Below are positions 11,422-22,770 of a DNA stretch of 34,331 bases, piece after piece (position 1 is the stretch's first letter; every line of letters starts with the position of its first letter). Under the pieces are notes generated by a model that was not told where the DNA came from, did not search any database, and saw nothing but the letters and a program-made list of their open reading frames with translations. The DNA is from Actinomycetota bacterium (GTDB lineage: Bacteria; Actinomycetota; Actinomycetes; Nanopelagicales; Nanopelagicaceae), in the NCBI GenBank assembly GCA_016870815.1, contig VGAI01000010.1, forward strand, positions 1-34,331. Reading direction: 5' to 3'. The translations under genes were made by a program, and so were the position numbers.

Positions 11422-12264
11422 TTGAACGCAGGCTTTCTCGTTCTTGATAAGCCAGAGGGCATCACGAGCCATGATCTTGTGGCGCGCGCACGGCGAATAC
11501 TTGGCACTCGCAAGATTGGTCATGCCGGAACTTTGGATCCGATGGCAACGGGTTTGATGGTCCTTGGAATCGAATCAGCGACCAGGCTTCTTGATTACAT
11601 CATGCAGGGCAAGAAGCGTTACCTCGCAACGGTCAAAGTTGGAGTCCTTACCTCGACAGATGATCGCGAAGGCGACGTTATTGCCACCAACGAAGTGAAC
11701 GCTGCTTCAATAGAGAGAGCAATCATCGACTTAGAGTCGATGATTGGTGTGATTGATCAGGTTCCAAGTGCAGTCTCGGCGATAAAGGTGGATGGCAAGC
11801 GCGCCTACCAGAGGGTCCGCGATGGCGAGAAGGTCGAGCTGAAGGCGCGGCAAGTGGAGATATTTAGGATAGAAATCTTGCAGGCACGAAGTGATGAGAT
11901 TGATCTCGACATTACCTGCTCTGCCGGTACTTATATCCGTTCGATCGCACGCGATATCGGTGGCCATCTCATCTCACTGAGAAGAATCGAGGCATCACCT
12001 TTTACTCTGGCTGATGTCAAGGAAATCTCCACCGAAGCAATCATTCCTGCAGCGAGCGCAATTTCTAAGGTATTGCCAAGCAGGAATCTCAGTGATGAAG
12101 AAACGAGCGCGCTCTCTTTTGGTAAAGCTATTACTTCTTCAGGAATGTCAGGCGATTCAATCGCTGCGATATCGCCAGTTGGTGAACTCGTGGCGATAAT
12201 CAAAGATGACGGTGCCTCTGCGAGTCCAAAGACTGTTTTTGCGACACGAGTTGGGGCGCTCTGA
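11422..12264 (+). CDS. truB: tRNA pseudouridine(55) synthase TruB (TTG start)
   Basis: GFLVLDKPEGITSHDLV and KIGHAGTLDPMATGLMVLGI. Confidence 0.96.
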   Translation: MNAGFLVLDKPEGITSHDLVARARRILGTRKIGHAGTLDPMATGLMVLGIESATRLLDYIMQGKKRYLATVKVGVLTSTDDREGDVIATNEVNAASIERAIIDLESMIGVIDQVPSAVSAIKVDGKRAYQRVRDGEKVELKARQVEIFRIEILQARSDEIDLDITCSAGTYIRSIARDIGGHLISLRRIEASPFTLADVKEISTEAIIPAASAISKVLPSRNLSDEETSALSFGKAITSSGMSGDSIAAISPVGELVAIIKDDGASASPKTVFATRVGAL

Positions 12265-13190
12265 TGAACCCTAGTAATCAATTGATCTGGCATGAGAGCG
12301 AGATTCGCGGTGGTGCTGTGGCAATTGGAATCTTCGACGGAGTACATCAGGGCCATCAACTACTTCTCGAGCGAGCCCGCTCGCAGAGCGAACGCGTTGT
12401 AGCTCTTACTTTCTATCCTCATCCAACAGCGATTCTCGCGCCTGAGAAAGAGCCAACGTTTTTGCTCTCACTGGAGGATCGTGTTGCCCAGCTTCGTCTT
12501 ACCGGTGCTGATTCAGTTGCAGTCCACCCATTCACCAAAGAGTTTGCTGCTTTGACGCCTGATCAGTTCATTGAAGAAATCCTGATTGGCGCGCTTGATT
12601 CAAAGCATGTGGTTGTCGGTTCAAATTTCACATTCGGGGCAAAGGCATCCGGTGACGTAACGACTTTGTCTGACCGCAAGGAGTTCTCACTTGATGTGGT
12701 TTCACTTGCTGAGAAACTAGGCGAGGCTGTCTCATCGACTCGGATCAGAAAGTTGATTAGAGATGGTGCGGTTGAGATGGCGAGTGAACTGCTCACAAGA
12801 GCGCATCAACTCACTGGTGAGGTGGTTCACGGTGAGAAACGTGGTCGAGAAATTGGATATCCCACAGCGAATCTTGCCCTCGACCCCAAGGCGACAGTTC
12901 CAAAAGAAGGTGTCTATGCCGGATGGCTCACAGTGGGAACATCACGATGGCAAGCAGCGATATCTATCGGTCGTAACCCGACTTTTCCAAAAGCAAATGG
13001 TGAGCGGGCAATTCAAGTTGAGGCTTATGCAATTGATGAAGTCGGATTGGATCTCTATGGCAAGGACGCGCGAATTGAGTTCGGGTATCTCCTCCGTGAA
13101 ACATTGAAGTTCGATTCACTCGATGCTCTCCTGGCGCAGATGCGAGATGATGTGAATCAAGCGCGAAAATTGACCCAGATTGAGCGGTAA
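12264..13190 (+). CDS. ribF: Bifunctional riboflavin kinase/FAD synthetase
   Basis: GIFDGVHQGHQLLL; VGSNFTFGAKASGD; GREIGYPTANL kinase motif. Confidence 0.95.
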   Translation: MNPSNQLIWHESEIRGGAVAIGIFDGVHQGHQLLLERARSQSERVVALTFYPHPTAILAPEKEPTFLLSLEDRVAQLRLTGADSVAVHPFTKEFAALTPDQFIEEILIGALDSKHVVVGSNFTFGAKASGDVTTLSDRKEFSLDVVSLAEKLGEAVSSTRIRKLIRDGAVEMASELLTRAHQLTGEVVHGEKRGREIGYPTANLALDPKATVPKEGVYAGWLTVGTSRWQAAISIGRNPTFPKANGERAIQVEAYAIDEVGLDLYGKDARIEFGYLLRETLKFDSLDALLAQMRDDVNQARKLTQIER

Positions 13191-13236
13191 TCGGGGCCGA
13201 TTTCCTTGGATCTGTGGGGCGCTGGTAACCTTCGGC

Positions 13237-13265
13237 GACTCAGTTATAGAGAAACTATGTGAGTC
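13237..13265 (+). promoter_or_regulatory. Stem-loop in the rpsO leader (candidate S15 autoregulatory RNA)
   Basis: GACTCA (13237-13242) pairs with TGAGTC (13260-13265); inner ATAG-AGAAA-CTAT hairpin; located in the 143-nt ribF-rpsO gap. Confidence 0.4.
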
Positions 13266-13333
13266 ACGCGAGATAACTGGTGGCTTTGTGAGAGATACCG
13301 AAGTCCCTCGCCTACGATGCAAAGGAGTCAGCA

Positions 13334-13603
13334 ATGGCGCTAAAGCCCGCTGAGACGAAAGAACTTGTATCCACCTACGGTGCCTCTGCATCGGATACCG
13401 GAAGCCCAGAGGCGCAGATTGCGATTCTCTCGAAGCGAATAGATCAGATCACTGAGCATTTGCAGACCAACAAGAACGATCATCACAATAGACGTGGTCT
13501 TCTTCTCTTGGTCGGTAAGCGTCGGCGTATCTTGCAGTATCTCGCCAAGGTCGATATCGAGCGATACCGCGCGATCATCGACAAACTTGGTATCCGCCGC
13601 TAA
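13334..13603 (+). CDS. rpsO: 30S ribosomal protein S15
   Basis: 89 aa; [50 protein letters not shown]. Confidence 0.98.
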   Translation: MALKPAETKELVSTYGASASDTGSPEAQIAILSKRIDQITEHLQTNKNDHHNRRGLLLLVGKRRRILQYLAKVDIERYRAIIDKLGIRR

Positions 13604-13645
13604 GCGAACATCGCTTCACTCGGCACCAAAAACTTCATAGAACTT

Positions 13646-13672
13646 GTTTGAGACCTTGAAACAGTCTCAAAC
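13646..13672 (+). terminator. Stem-loop after rpsO in the rpsO-pnp gap; attenuator or processing hairpin
   Basis: GTTTGAGAC (13646-13654), 9-nt loop, GTCTCAAAC (13664-13672): perfect 9-bp stem; no strong U-tract follows. Confidence 0.45.
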
Positions 13673-13686
13673 CATTTCAAACCATT
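13667..13686 (+). repeat. Two-copy 10-bp tandem repeat TCAAACCATT
   Basis: TCAAACCATT TCAAACCATT read directly at 13667-13686; overlaps the 3' arm of the preceding hairpin. Confidence 0.7.
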
Positions 13687-13759
13687 GAGGTCGGCTTCGA
13701 TCGCAAGGGATTGACGTAAGTCTCTTTCATTTATAGATGACTGGTCCTCGGTAGTGGTT

Positions 13760-13791
13760 CACAGAGAGTTCTCTGTGTGCTTCGATCGAAG
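13760..13791 (+). promoter_or_regulatory. Hairpin plus palindrome in the pnp leader
   Basis: CACAGAG-AGTT-CTCTGTG (13760-13777) followed by the perfect palindrome CTTCGATCGAAG (13780-13791), about 100 nt upstream of pnp. Confidence 0.45.
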
Positions 13792-13889
13792 ATCGTTATC
13801 TCAGTGAAGATTCTTTCGCCTCAATTCCCTTTCTTCGTCGTCTACCTCGCCTGCAATGAGCATGGTGCTCAACGGCAGGAGTACGAGAC

Positions 13890-16139
13890 GTGAAGGAGAC
13901 CCAATACGTGGGTAATCAAGTCCATACATCAATAGCAACAATCGATAACGGCAAGTTCGGCAAGCGCGAGATCCGCTTCGAGACCGGACGCCTAGCACAA
14001 CAAGCATCAGGAAGCACCGTCGTCTATCTCGACGAGGAGACGATGTTGCTCTCAGCAACGACTGCATCAAAGTCGCCTCGCGAATCATTCGACTTCTTCC
14101 CACTGACGGTGGATGTAGAGGAGCGGATGTATGCTGCAGGTCGTATCCCTGGATCTTTCTTTCGCCGCGAAGGTCGACCAAGTGAAGAAGCAATTCTCAC
14201 CTGCCGATTGATCGATAGGCCACTTCGCCCATCATTCGTCAAAGGACTTCGCAATGAAGTTCAAGTAGTAGTCACCGTGATGGCACTTCATCCCGATCAT
14301 ATGTATGACGTCGTTGCAATCAATGCTGCTTCGATGTCGACTCAACTAGCAGGCTTGCCATACGCCGGCCCAGTTGGGGCAGTTCGAGTCGCACTGATTG
14401 AAGGCCAATGGGTCGCTTTTCCTGATCACTCACAGGTAGCGGGCGCTGTCTTCGATATGGTCGTAGCTGGCCGTATCGCACATGATGATGTCGCAATCAT
14501 GATGGTTGAGGCAGAGGCTACTGATAACACAATCGAATTGATCAAGGGTGGGGCAACCGCTCCAACTGAAGAGGTAGTAGCTTCAGGCCTTGAGGAAGCG
14601 AAGAAGTTCATTCGCATCATGTGCGAAGCGCAGATTGAACTCGCCAAGATTGCCGCGAAGCCAACTGCAGAATTCCCGGTCTTCCTTGACTATCAAGATG
14701 ATGTCTATCAAGCCGTTGAGAAATCGGCGAAAGAGAGCATTGCAAAAGCGCTCACCATTGCCGGAAAGCAAGAGCGCGAAGAGCAACTCGCTTCCATCTC
14801 TGAAAGTGTGACCTCAGAGCTCGCACCTTCCTTTGAAGGACGTGAGAAGGAAATCTCTGCAGCAATCCGCTCGGTCACGAAGAAATCGGTTCGCCAACGC
14901 GTGCTTCGCGACAAGATTCGTATCGATGGTCGTGGTCTGAAGGACATTCGGCCTCTCTCTGCTGAGGTAGAGGTTGTGCCTCGCGTTCACGGATCTGCAC
15001 TCTTTGAGCGAGGCGAGACTCAGATTCTCGGAATCACTACTCTCAACATGCTCAAGATGGAGCAACAGCTCGACACTTTGAGCCCTGAGACAACGAAGCG
15101 CTATATGCATAACTACAACTTCCCGCCTTACTCAACTGGTGAGACAGGTCGCGTTGGGTCACCTAAGCGACGAGAGATCGGACATGGCGCTCTCGCTGAG
15201 CGCGCGCTTGTTCCAGTCCTGCCAAAGCGTGAGGAGTTTCCTTATGCGATCCGCCAGGTCTCAGAGGCACTTGGTTCCAATGGTTCAACATCAATGGGAT
15301 CGGTCTGCGCATCGACACTTTCACTGCTCAACGCCGGAGTGCCACTCAAGGCTCCTGTTGCCGGTATCGCCATGGGACTCATCTCAGATGATCTTGATGG
15401 CAAGACTGAATATGTCGCACTCACTGACATCCTCGGTGCTGAAGATGCATTCGGCGATATGGATTTCAAGGTCGCAGGAACTCATGAATTCGTCACCGCG
15501 CTCCAACTCGATACTAAACTTGATGGAATCCCAGCAAGTGTTCTCGGTGGCGCGCTGCATCAAGCACGTGAAGCACGGCTTCGAATCCTTGATGTGATGG
15601 CAGAGGCGATTGATCGTCCAGATGAGATGAATCCTCTTGCGCCACGCATTATCTCGGTCAAGGTCCCTGAGGACATGATCGGAGCGATCATCGGACCAAA
15701 GGGCAAGATGATCAATCAGATTCAAGATGAGACCGGAGCGGAGATCACCATCGAAGATGATGGAACGGTCTATATCGGTGCCACCAATGGAACTGCAGCG
15801 GATGCCGCAAAGAAGATGATCAATGACATCGTGAATCCTAAGGTTCCACAAGTAGGGGAGCGATATAACGGAAGCGTCGTCAAGTTGGCTGCTTTCGGTG
15901 CTTTCATCAACTTGGTTCCAGGAAAAGATGGGCTTCTGCATGTCTCACAGATTCGAAAGATGCATGGTGGAAAGCGCATCGACAATCTTGAAGATGTGAT
16001 GAAGGTCGGAGATAAGGTTCATGTTGAGATTGGTGAGATCGACCCGAAGGGCAAGCTCTCACTCATCCCAGTCCTTGATGACTCAGCAGAAGCCAACTCA
16101 GGGCATGCTGATAATGCAAAGGCCGAGGCGCAGGAGTAA
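13890..16139 (+). CDS. pnp: Polyribonucleotide nucleotidyltransferase
   Basis: Two RNase PH domains, KH motif [33 protein letters not shown]-terminal S1 domain. Confidence 0.98.
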   Translation: MKETQYVGNQVHTSIATIDNGKFGKREIRFETGRLAQQASGSTVVYLDEETMLLSATTASKSPRESFDFFPLTVDVEERMYAAGRIPGSFFRREGRPSEEAILTCRLIDRPLRPSFVKGLRNEVQVVVTVMALHPDHMYDVVAINAASMSTQLAGLPYAGPVGAVRVALIEGQWVAFPDHSQVAGAVFDMVVAGRIAHDDVAIMMVEAEATDNTIELIKGGATAPTEEVVASGLEEAKKFIRIMCEAQIELAKIAAKPTAEFPVFLDYQDDVYQAVEKSAKESIAKALTIAGKQEREEQLASISESVTSELAPSFEGREKEISAAIRSVTKKSVRQRVLRDKIRIDGRGLKDIRPLSAEVEVVPRVHGSALFERGETQILGITTLNMLKMEQQLDTLSPETTKRYMHNYNFPPYSTGETGRVGSPKRREIGHGALAERALVPVLPKREEFPYAIRQVSEALGSNGSTSMGSVCASTLSLLNAGVPLKAPVAGIAMGLISDDLDGKTEYVALTDILGAEDAFGDMDFKVAGTHEFVTALQLDTKLDGIPASVLGGALHQAREARLRILDVMAEAIDRPDEMNPLAPRIISVKVPEDMIGAIIGPKGKMINQIQDETGAEITIEDDGTVYIGATNGTAADAAKKMINDIVNPKVPQVGERYNGSVVKLAAFGAFINLVPGKDGLLHVSQIRKMHGGKRIDNLEDVMKVGDKVHVEIGEIDPKGKLSLIPVLDDSAEANSGHADNAKAEAQE

Positions 16140-16186
16140 GACTGAGGCATCGGCTCAAGACGAACTTCGAAACGTAAGGTACTGAT

Positions 16187-18224
<2,038 letters not shown>

Positions 18225-18240
18225 TTCACTCTTAACTCGT

Positions 18241-18280
18241 TGCTACTTATTGCTACTTATTGCTACTTATTGCTACTTAT
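18241..18280. repeat. Four perfect tandem copies of the 10-bp unit TGCTACTTAT between dapB and azlD
   Basis: Read directly: TGCTACTTAT x4, followed by degenerate TGATATTTGT. Confidence 0.95.
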
Positions 18281-18293
18281 TGATATTTGTTGA

Positions 18294-18620
18294 TTAGATG
18301 AAGTTGTAGACCAGCGCTCCGGTCAGCCCTGCAACTACCAAGACGACGAGAAAACTTCTCTTGAGTCGTAGCGCAATGGCACCAGCAAGTAGACCGGCAA
18401 GACGATGATCGATGACCACTTCACCACTTTTTACCATGGTCTGTGAACCAACAAGAGCGGCTAATAGAACGATCGGAATCAGGGTCGTTATTCGTTGAAG
18501 ACGTTCCTTCGCAAGTATCGAACTCGGAACGTTATATCCGATGATACGAGCAATAAATATCAGTGCACTCGAAATCAGAATCGTTAGCCAGATGCTGTTA
18601 GTAGTCATCGGGCCCGCCAC
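18294..18620 (-). CDS. azlD: AzlD-like branched-chain amino-acid transport protein
   Basis: 108 aa, several hydrophobic segments, overlaps the 3' end of an AzlC-like gene on the same strand. Confidence 0.82.
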   Translation of the reverse strand: MAGPMTTNSIWLTILISSALIFIARIIGYNVPSSILAKERLQRITTLIPIVLLAALVGSQTMVKSGEVVIDHRLAGLLAGAIALRLKRSFLVVLVVAGLTGALVYNFI

Positions 18621-19261
18621 CCGGCAATGAATGCGATGACTACGACCGAGATAATTGGAAGACCAGGGGAGAGGAAAGGTGAGAGAAGAAGTGCCGTGGC
18701 CATCGCGATGAGTGCGATGACTCGAAGCCTTGTTGTGGTGAGTTGGGGCCAGAGCAGTGCAAGAAATGCGGCGGGAACAGCGCTATCAAGGCCCCACTTC
18801 GATGGGTCATCCAAGAGGGATGCGCCGAATGCGCCAACGAGGGTGAAGAGATTCCAGAAGAAGAAGACGCCAAGACCTGTAAACCAAAATCCTTGACGGA
18901 CTCGGTCCTGGTCGCTTTGATCTTGCGCGAGAGCAACGAGAGTGGATTCATCGATTGTGATGTGGGAGGCAACGATTCGCTTAATCCCAGAAGTTCCAAG
19001 AAGTGGCGCCATTCGAAGGGCGTAGAAACCATTACGTAATCCCAAGAGAACGCCAGCGAGAATTGCCGCAATGAGAGTTCCGCCCGCACCGATAACGCCA
19101 ACGATTGCAAACTGTGATGCACCAGAGAATAGAAGGAGTGAGAGCGCACTGGTTTGCCAGATAGAGAGGCCCGCTGCAATTCCGGCCGCGCCGAAGGCTG
19201 CTCCGTAGATACCTACTGGAATCGCAACTCCCATGGATTGGCGGAAGATAGGAGATGACAC
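18605..19261 (-). CDS. azlC: AzlC family branched-chain amino-acid exporter subunit
   Basis: GIAAGLSIWQTSALSLLLFSGASQFAIVGVIGAGG and LRNGFYALRMAPLL match AzlC signatures. Confidence 0.9.
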   Translation of the reverse strand: MSSPIFRQSMGVAIPVGIYGAAFGAAGIAAGLSIWQTSALSLLLFSGASQFAIVGVIGAGGTLIAAILAGVLLGLRNGFYALRMAPLLGTSGIKRIVASHITIDESTLVALAQDQSDQDRVRQGFWFTGLGVFFFWNLFTLVGAFGASLLDDPSKWGLDSAVPAAFLALLWPQLTTTRLRVIALIAMATALLLSPFLSPGLPIISVVVIAFIAGWRAR

Positions 19262-19317
19262 GCGGAGATTCTGCCCTATGGCAAAGAGATATCAGTACTT
19301 TAGATAAGGTCTGGCGC

Positions 19318-20043
19318 GTGAGTGAAGCTAACGAAATCATCTTTCGCGACGATGTGACAGTCGAATTGGTCAAAGCAAGCGCTAATGATGCCGACGTCAT
19401 CTGGGCTGCGCGCGTCTCTACCGCAGGAGAGCAGTCACTGGCAGAGATTGATGCTGATCCCTCTCGTTCTGCCGGGTTGATCAATTACTTGGCTCGCGAG
19501 CGTCATGGCTCACCCTTCGAACATACTTCGATGACCTTCTTCATCTCGGCACCCATCCTTGTCTTTCGTGAGTTCATGCGACATCGAATCGCTTCCTATA
19601 ACGAAGAGAGCGGCCGTTACCGAGAGCTTCGTCCAGTCTTTTACGTGCCGAACAAAGATCGAAAGCTGGTGCAAATCGGAAAGACTGGTGCTTACGAGTT
19701 CATCGACGGAACGAGTGAGCAATTCGATTTGATGGTCGCTGCCATGAAGGAGAGTTACATCAAGTCCTACGAGAGTTATAAGAAAATGCTCGATGCTGGA
19801 ATCGCACGAGAGGTCGCACGCGCTGTCTTGCCGGTCGCGCTCTACTCATCAATGTATGTCACGATGAATGCGAGAGCCTTGATGAATTTCCTCTCACTTC
19901 GAACCTCGCGTGAAGGTTCCCACTTTCCAAGTTACCCGCAACGTGAAATAGAGATGGTGGCGGAGAAGATGGAGTCCCATTTCGCGCAGTTGATGCCCTT
20001 GACCTACTCGGCATTTCAAAAGTCTGGACGAGTAGCCCCTTAA
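19318..20043 (+). CDS. thyX: Flavin-dependent thymidylate synthase
   Basis: ThyX motif RHRIASYNEESGRY; RAREVARAVLP-like C-terminus. GTG 19318 preferred because the ORF-track start at 19255 overlaps azlC. Confidence 0.95.
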   Translation: MSEANEIIFRDDVTVELVKASANDADVIWAARVSTAGEQSLAEIDADPSRSAGLINYLARERHGSPFEHTSMTFFISAPILVFREFMRHRIASYNEESGRYRELRPVFYVPNKDRKLVQIGKTGAYEFIDGTSEQFDLMVAAMKESYIKSYESYKKMLDAGIAREVARAVLPVALYSSMYVTMNARALMNFLSLRTSREGSHFPSYPQREIEMVAEKMESHFAQLMPLTYSAFQKSGRVAP

Positions 20044-20055
20044 ATCGACTCCTCT

Positions 20056-20076
20056 GATCGCCCGCCCGTGGCGATC
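20056..20076 (+). terminator. Stem-loop after thyX
   Basis: GATCGCC-CGCCCGT-GGCGATC (20056-20076), 7-bp perfect stem followed by TCTC. Confidence 0.5.
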
Positions 20077-20102
20077 TCTCGACACCTAGTAACCTTAGCC
20101 TT

Positions 20103-21002
20103 ATGAGCTCGCCTTTCGAGATCCGTCCGCCATTCGGTCGCCTTCTCACCGCTATGGTCACACCTTTTAAGGATGACCTAACAATCGATTGGCAAGGAGT
20201 CGAGAAACTTGCGGCACATCTCGAATCAACCGGCCACGACGGCATTGTTGTCAACGGAACAACCGGAGAAGCTCCGACGACGAGTGATGAAGAGAAGATA
20301 GAGATAATCAAGGTCGTCAAAAATGCGACAGGTGGGCGACTCAAGATTGTCGCAGGCGCAGGAAACAACGAGACGTCGCACTCGATTGAGCAGGCACGAA
20401 TGGCTGCGAAAGCAGGTGCCGATGGGTTACTTGTCGTCACGCCTTATTACAATAAGCCACCACAGGCAGGAATATTCGCACATTTCAATGCCATGGCTAG
20501 CGCAACTGACCTTCCCGTGATGCTCTATGACATTCCTGGGCGAACTGGTGTGGCAATCGAGAGTGAGACCATTGTTCGACTCGCAGAGAATCCAAAGATC
20601 GTCGCACTGAAAGATGCCAAAGGAGACCTAGCCTCGACATCCTGGGTGATAAAGCGATCGGGAATTCCGGTCTACTCTGGTGATGACATTCTCAATCTCA
20701 CTTTCCTTGCAATCGGTGGCGTTGGTTTCGTCTCTGTCTGTGGTCACACTGTTGGCGCTCGCCTTCGCGCGATGCTTGATTCTTGGTTCAAAGGTGACAT
20801 TGCTGCTGCTCAAACGATCCACCATGAGTTGCTTCCGGTATTTACCGGAACTTTCCGCACTCAAGGCGCGATCTTGACCAAAGCCGCGCTCAATCTGATG
20901 GGCCTTCCTGGAGGAAAAGTGCGATTGCCACTGGTCGATGCGACATCCGAACAGATCTCACAACTTCGTGAGGATCTTCGTGCGGGATCAATCAAGATCT
21001 AG
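20103..21002 (+). CDS. dapA: 4-hydroxy-tetrahydrodipicolinate synthase
   Basis: GTTGEAPTTSDEEK, VTPYYNKPPQAGIFAHF, MLYDIPGRTG, KDAKGDL. Confidence 0.96.
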   Translation: MSSPFEIRPPFGRLLTAMVTPFKDDLTIDWQGVEKLAAHLESTGHDGIVVNGTTGEAPTTSDEEKIEIIKVVKNATGGRLKIVAGAGNNETSHSIEQARMAAKAGADGLLVVTPYYNKPPQAGIFAHFNAMASATDLPVMLYDIPGRTGVAIESETIVRLAENPKIVALKDAKGDLASTSWVIKRSGIPVYSGDDILNLTFLAIGGVGFVSVCGHTVGARLRAMLDSWFKGDIAAAQTIHHELLPVFTGTFRTQGAILTKAALNLMGLPGGKVRLPLVDATSEQISQLREDLRAGSIKI

Positions 21003-21037
21003 ATGCCTTTAAGTAACTAGATAAGAATCCAAAACCT

Positions 21038-22720
21038 ATGAACCATCCGCATCCAAACCTTGGTGCACCACCTCGACTGAAGGATGGTGCGCTTCGATTC
21101 ATTCCGCTAGGTGGCCTCGGTGAAGTTGGCCGAAATATGGCTGCTATTGAATATCGCGGAAAGATCTTGATTATCGATTGCGGTGTGCTCTTTCCGGAAG
21201 AGAATCAACCGGGAATAGATCTGATACTTCCAGATTGGTCATCGCTTCGGCACCGAATGAATGACATCGTGGCAATTTTCTTGACCCACGGTCATGAAGA
21301 CCATATCGGAGCGGTTCCCTACCTGCTCAAGGAGAAAGCAGATATCCCGATCATCGGCTCGCAGCTAACAATTGCTTTTCTCGCGACAAAGTTGAAAGAG
21401 CGTCGGATCAAAGCAGATCTTCGAATCGTGAAAGAGGGGGTTCGTGAGAAAGTCGGTGGCTTCGATCTTGAGTACATCGCTGTCAATCACTCGATTCCTG
21501 ATGCCCTGGCGGTCGCGGTAAGGACTGATGCGGGAACCTTCCTTCATACTGGTGATTTCAAGATGGACCAACTCCCACTGGATGGGCGAGTGACGGATCT
21601 TGAGGCCTTTTCGCGACTAGGAAGAGAAGGTGTCGATCTATTCTTCGTCGATTCGACTAATGCCGATATACCTGGCTTCACCATCTCAGAGCGCGAGATC
21701 ATGCCAATACTCGATCGTGTTGTAGCAAGCACAAAGAAACGAGTCATCGTTGCTTCCTTCGCTTCACATGTGCACCGCATCCAACAGGTGATTGATATAG
21801 CCGCCGAACATCAGCGAAAAGTGGTTTTTATCGGTCGCTCCATGGTGAAGAACATGGGAATCGCTGATGAACTTGGATACCTACATATCCCGCCACATGT
21901 GATGATTGATGAGAAAGATCTTGAGAAGCATGGGGACAATGTCGTTCTCATTTGTACCGGATCGCAAGGAGAACCCCTTGCTGCACTCTCTCGCATGGCA
22001 AATGGTGATCACCAGATTCGAGTAGGGGAGGGCGACACAGTCATCTTCGCGTCATCACTAATACCTGGTAATGAGAATTCGGTCTATCGAGTCATCAACG
22101 AGCTCACCAGATTTGGCGCACGTGTAGTTCATAAGGGAAATGCTCTGGTTCACGTCTCGGGTCACTCTGCAGCAGGAGAGTTGATGTACTGCTACAACCT
22201 AGTGAAGCCGAAGAATGTCGTCCCAGTTCACGGCGAGTGGCGACATATGCGTGCCAACGCAGATCTTGCAATCAAATGCGGCGTTCCAGCAAAGAACGCG
22301 ATGGTAATAGAGAATGGCGTTGCGATTGACCTTGAAGCAGGGGTTGCAAAAGTTGTCGGTGCCGTGCCATGCGGTTATGTCTATGTTGATGGTCAAACAA
22401 TCGGTGAGATAACCGAAGCATCACTCAAAGATCGTCGCGTTCTTGGCGAAGAAGGTTTCATCTCAGTCATCGTGGTTATCGATTCGCAGAATGGACGAAT
22501 AGTGGCTGGCCCCGATATTCACGCGAGGGGATTTACAGAGAATCAGAGGTTGTTCGATGAAGTTACTGGGCGAATCGAATCTGCATTAGGAAAAGCAGTG
22601 AGCGAAGGAATCAATGGCACGCATCAACTTTCGCAGATTGTTAGAAAGACTGTAGGAAGTTGGGTGGGCGAAGAACATCGCCGTCGTCCGATGATCGTGC
22701 CCGTTGTCATCGAAGTGTGA
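21038..22720 (+). CDS. rnj: Ribonuclease J
   Basis: Metallo-beta-lactamase HGHEDHIGAVPYLL motif, HTGDFKMD, HVSGHSAAGELMYCYNLVKPKNVVPVHGEWRHM. Confidence 0.95.
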   Translation: MNHPHPNLGAPPRLKDGALRFIPLGGLGEVGRNMAAIEYRGKILIIDCGVLFPEENQPGIDLILPDWSSLRHRMNDIVAIFLTHGHEDHIGAVPYLLKEKADIPIIGSQLTIAFLATKLKERRIKADLRIVKEGVREKVGGFDLEYIAVNHSIPDALAVAVRTDAGTFLHTGDFKMDQLPLDGRVTDLEAFSRLGREGVDLFFVDSTNADIPGFTISEREIMPILDRVVASTKKRVIVASFASHVHRIQQVIDIAAEHQRKVVFIGRSMVKNMGIADELGYLHIPPHVMIDEKDLEKHGDNVVLICTGSQGEPLAALSRMANGDHQIRVGEGDTVIFASSLIPGNENSVYRVINELTRFGARVVHKGNALVHVSGHSAAGELMYCYNLVKPKNVVPVHGEWRHMRANADLAIKCGVPAKNAMVIENGVAIDLEAGVAKVVGAVPCGYVYVDGQTIGEITEASLKDRRVLGEEGFISVIVVIDSQNGRIVAGPDIHARGFTENQRLFDEVTGRIESALGKAVSEGINGTHQLSQIVRKTVGSWVGEEHRRRPMIVPVVIEV

Positions 22721-22770
22721 CGGCGCGCCTTTTCCAGGCCGCGCAGACTTTGTCTTAGGGTTTATCGGTC

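Noticed and set aside
12200-12270. Possible FMN riboswitch ahead of ribF
   Set aside because: ribF starts overlapping the truB stop with no leader, so there is no room for a riboswitch.
15384-15941. 185-aa minus-strand ORF
   Set aside because: Fully antisense to pnp and shows no recognisable domain.
18241-18280. Possible CRISPR array
   Set aside because: Repeat unit is only 10 bp with no spacers and no cas genes nearby.
18640-19179. 179-aa minus-strand ORF
   Set aside because: Out-of-frame overlap with the convincing AzlC gene on the same strand.
19859-20440. 193-aa minus-strand ORF
   Set aside because: Antisense to thyX and dapA, both confidently identified.
22721-22770. GC-rich inverted sequence (GGCGCGCC...GGCCGCGC) after RNase J as a terminator
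   Set aside because: Pairing is ambiguous and imperfect, with no following U-tract.
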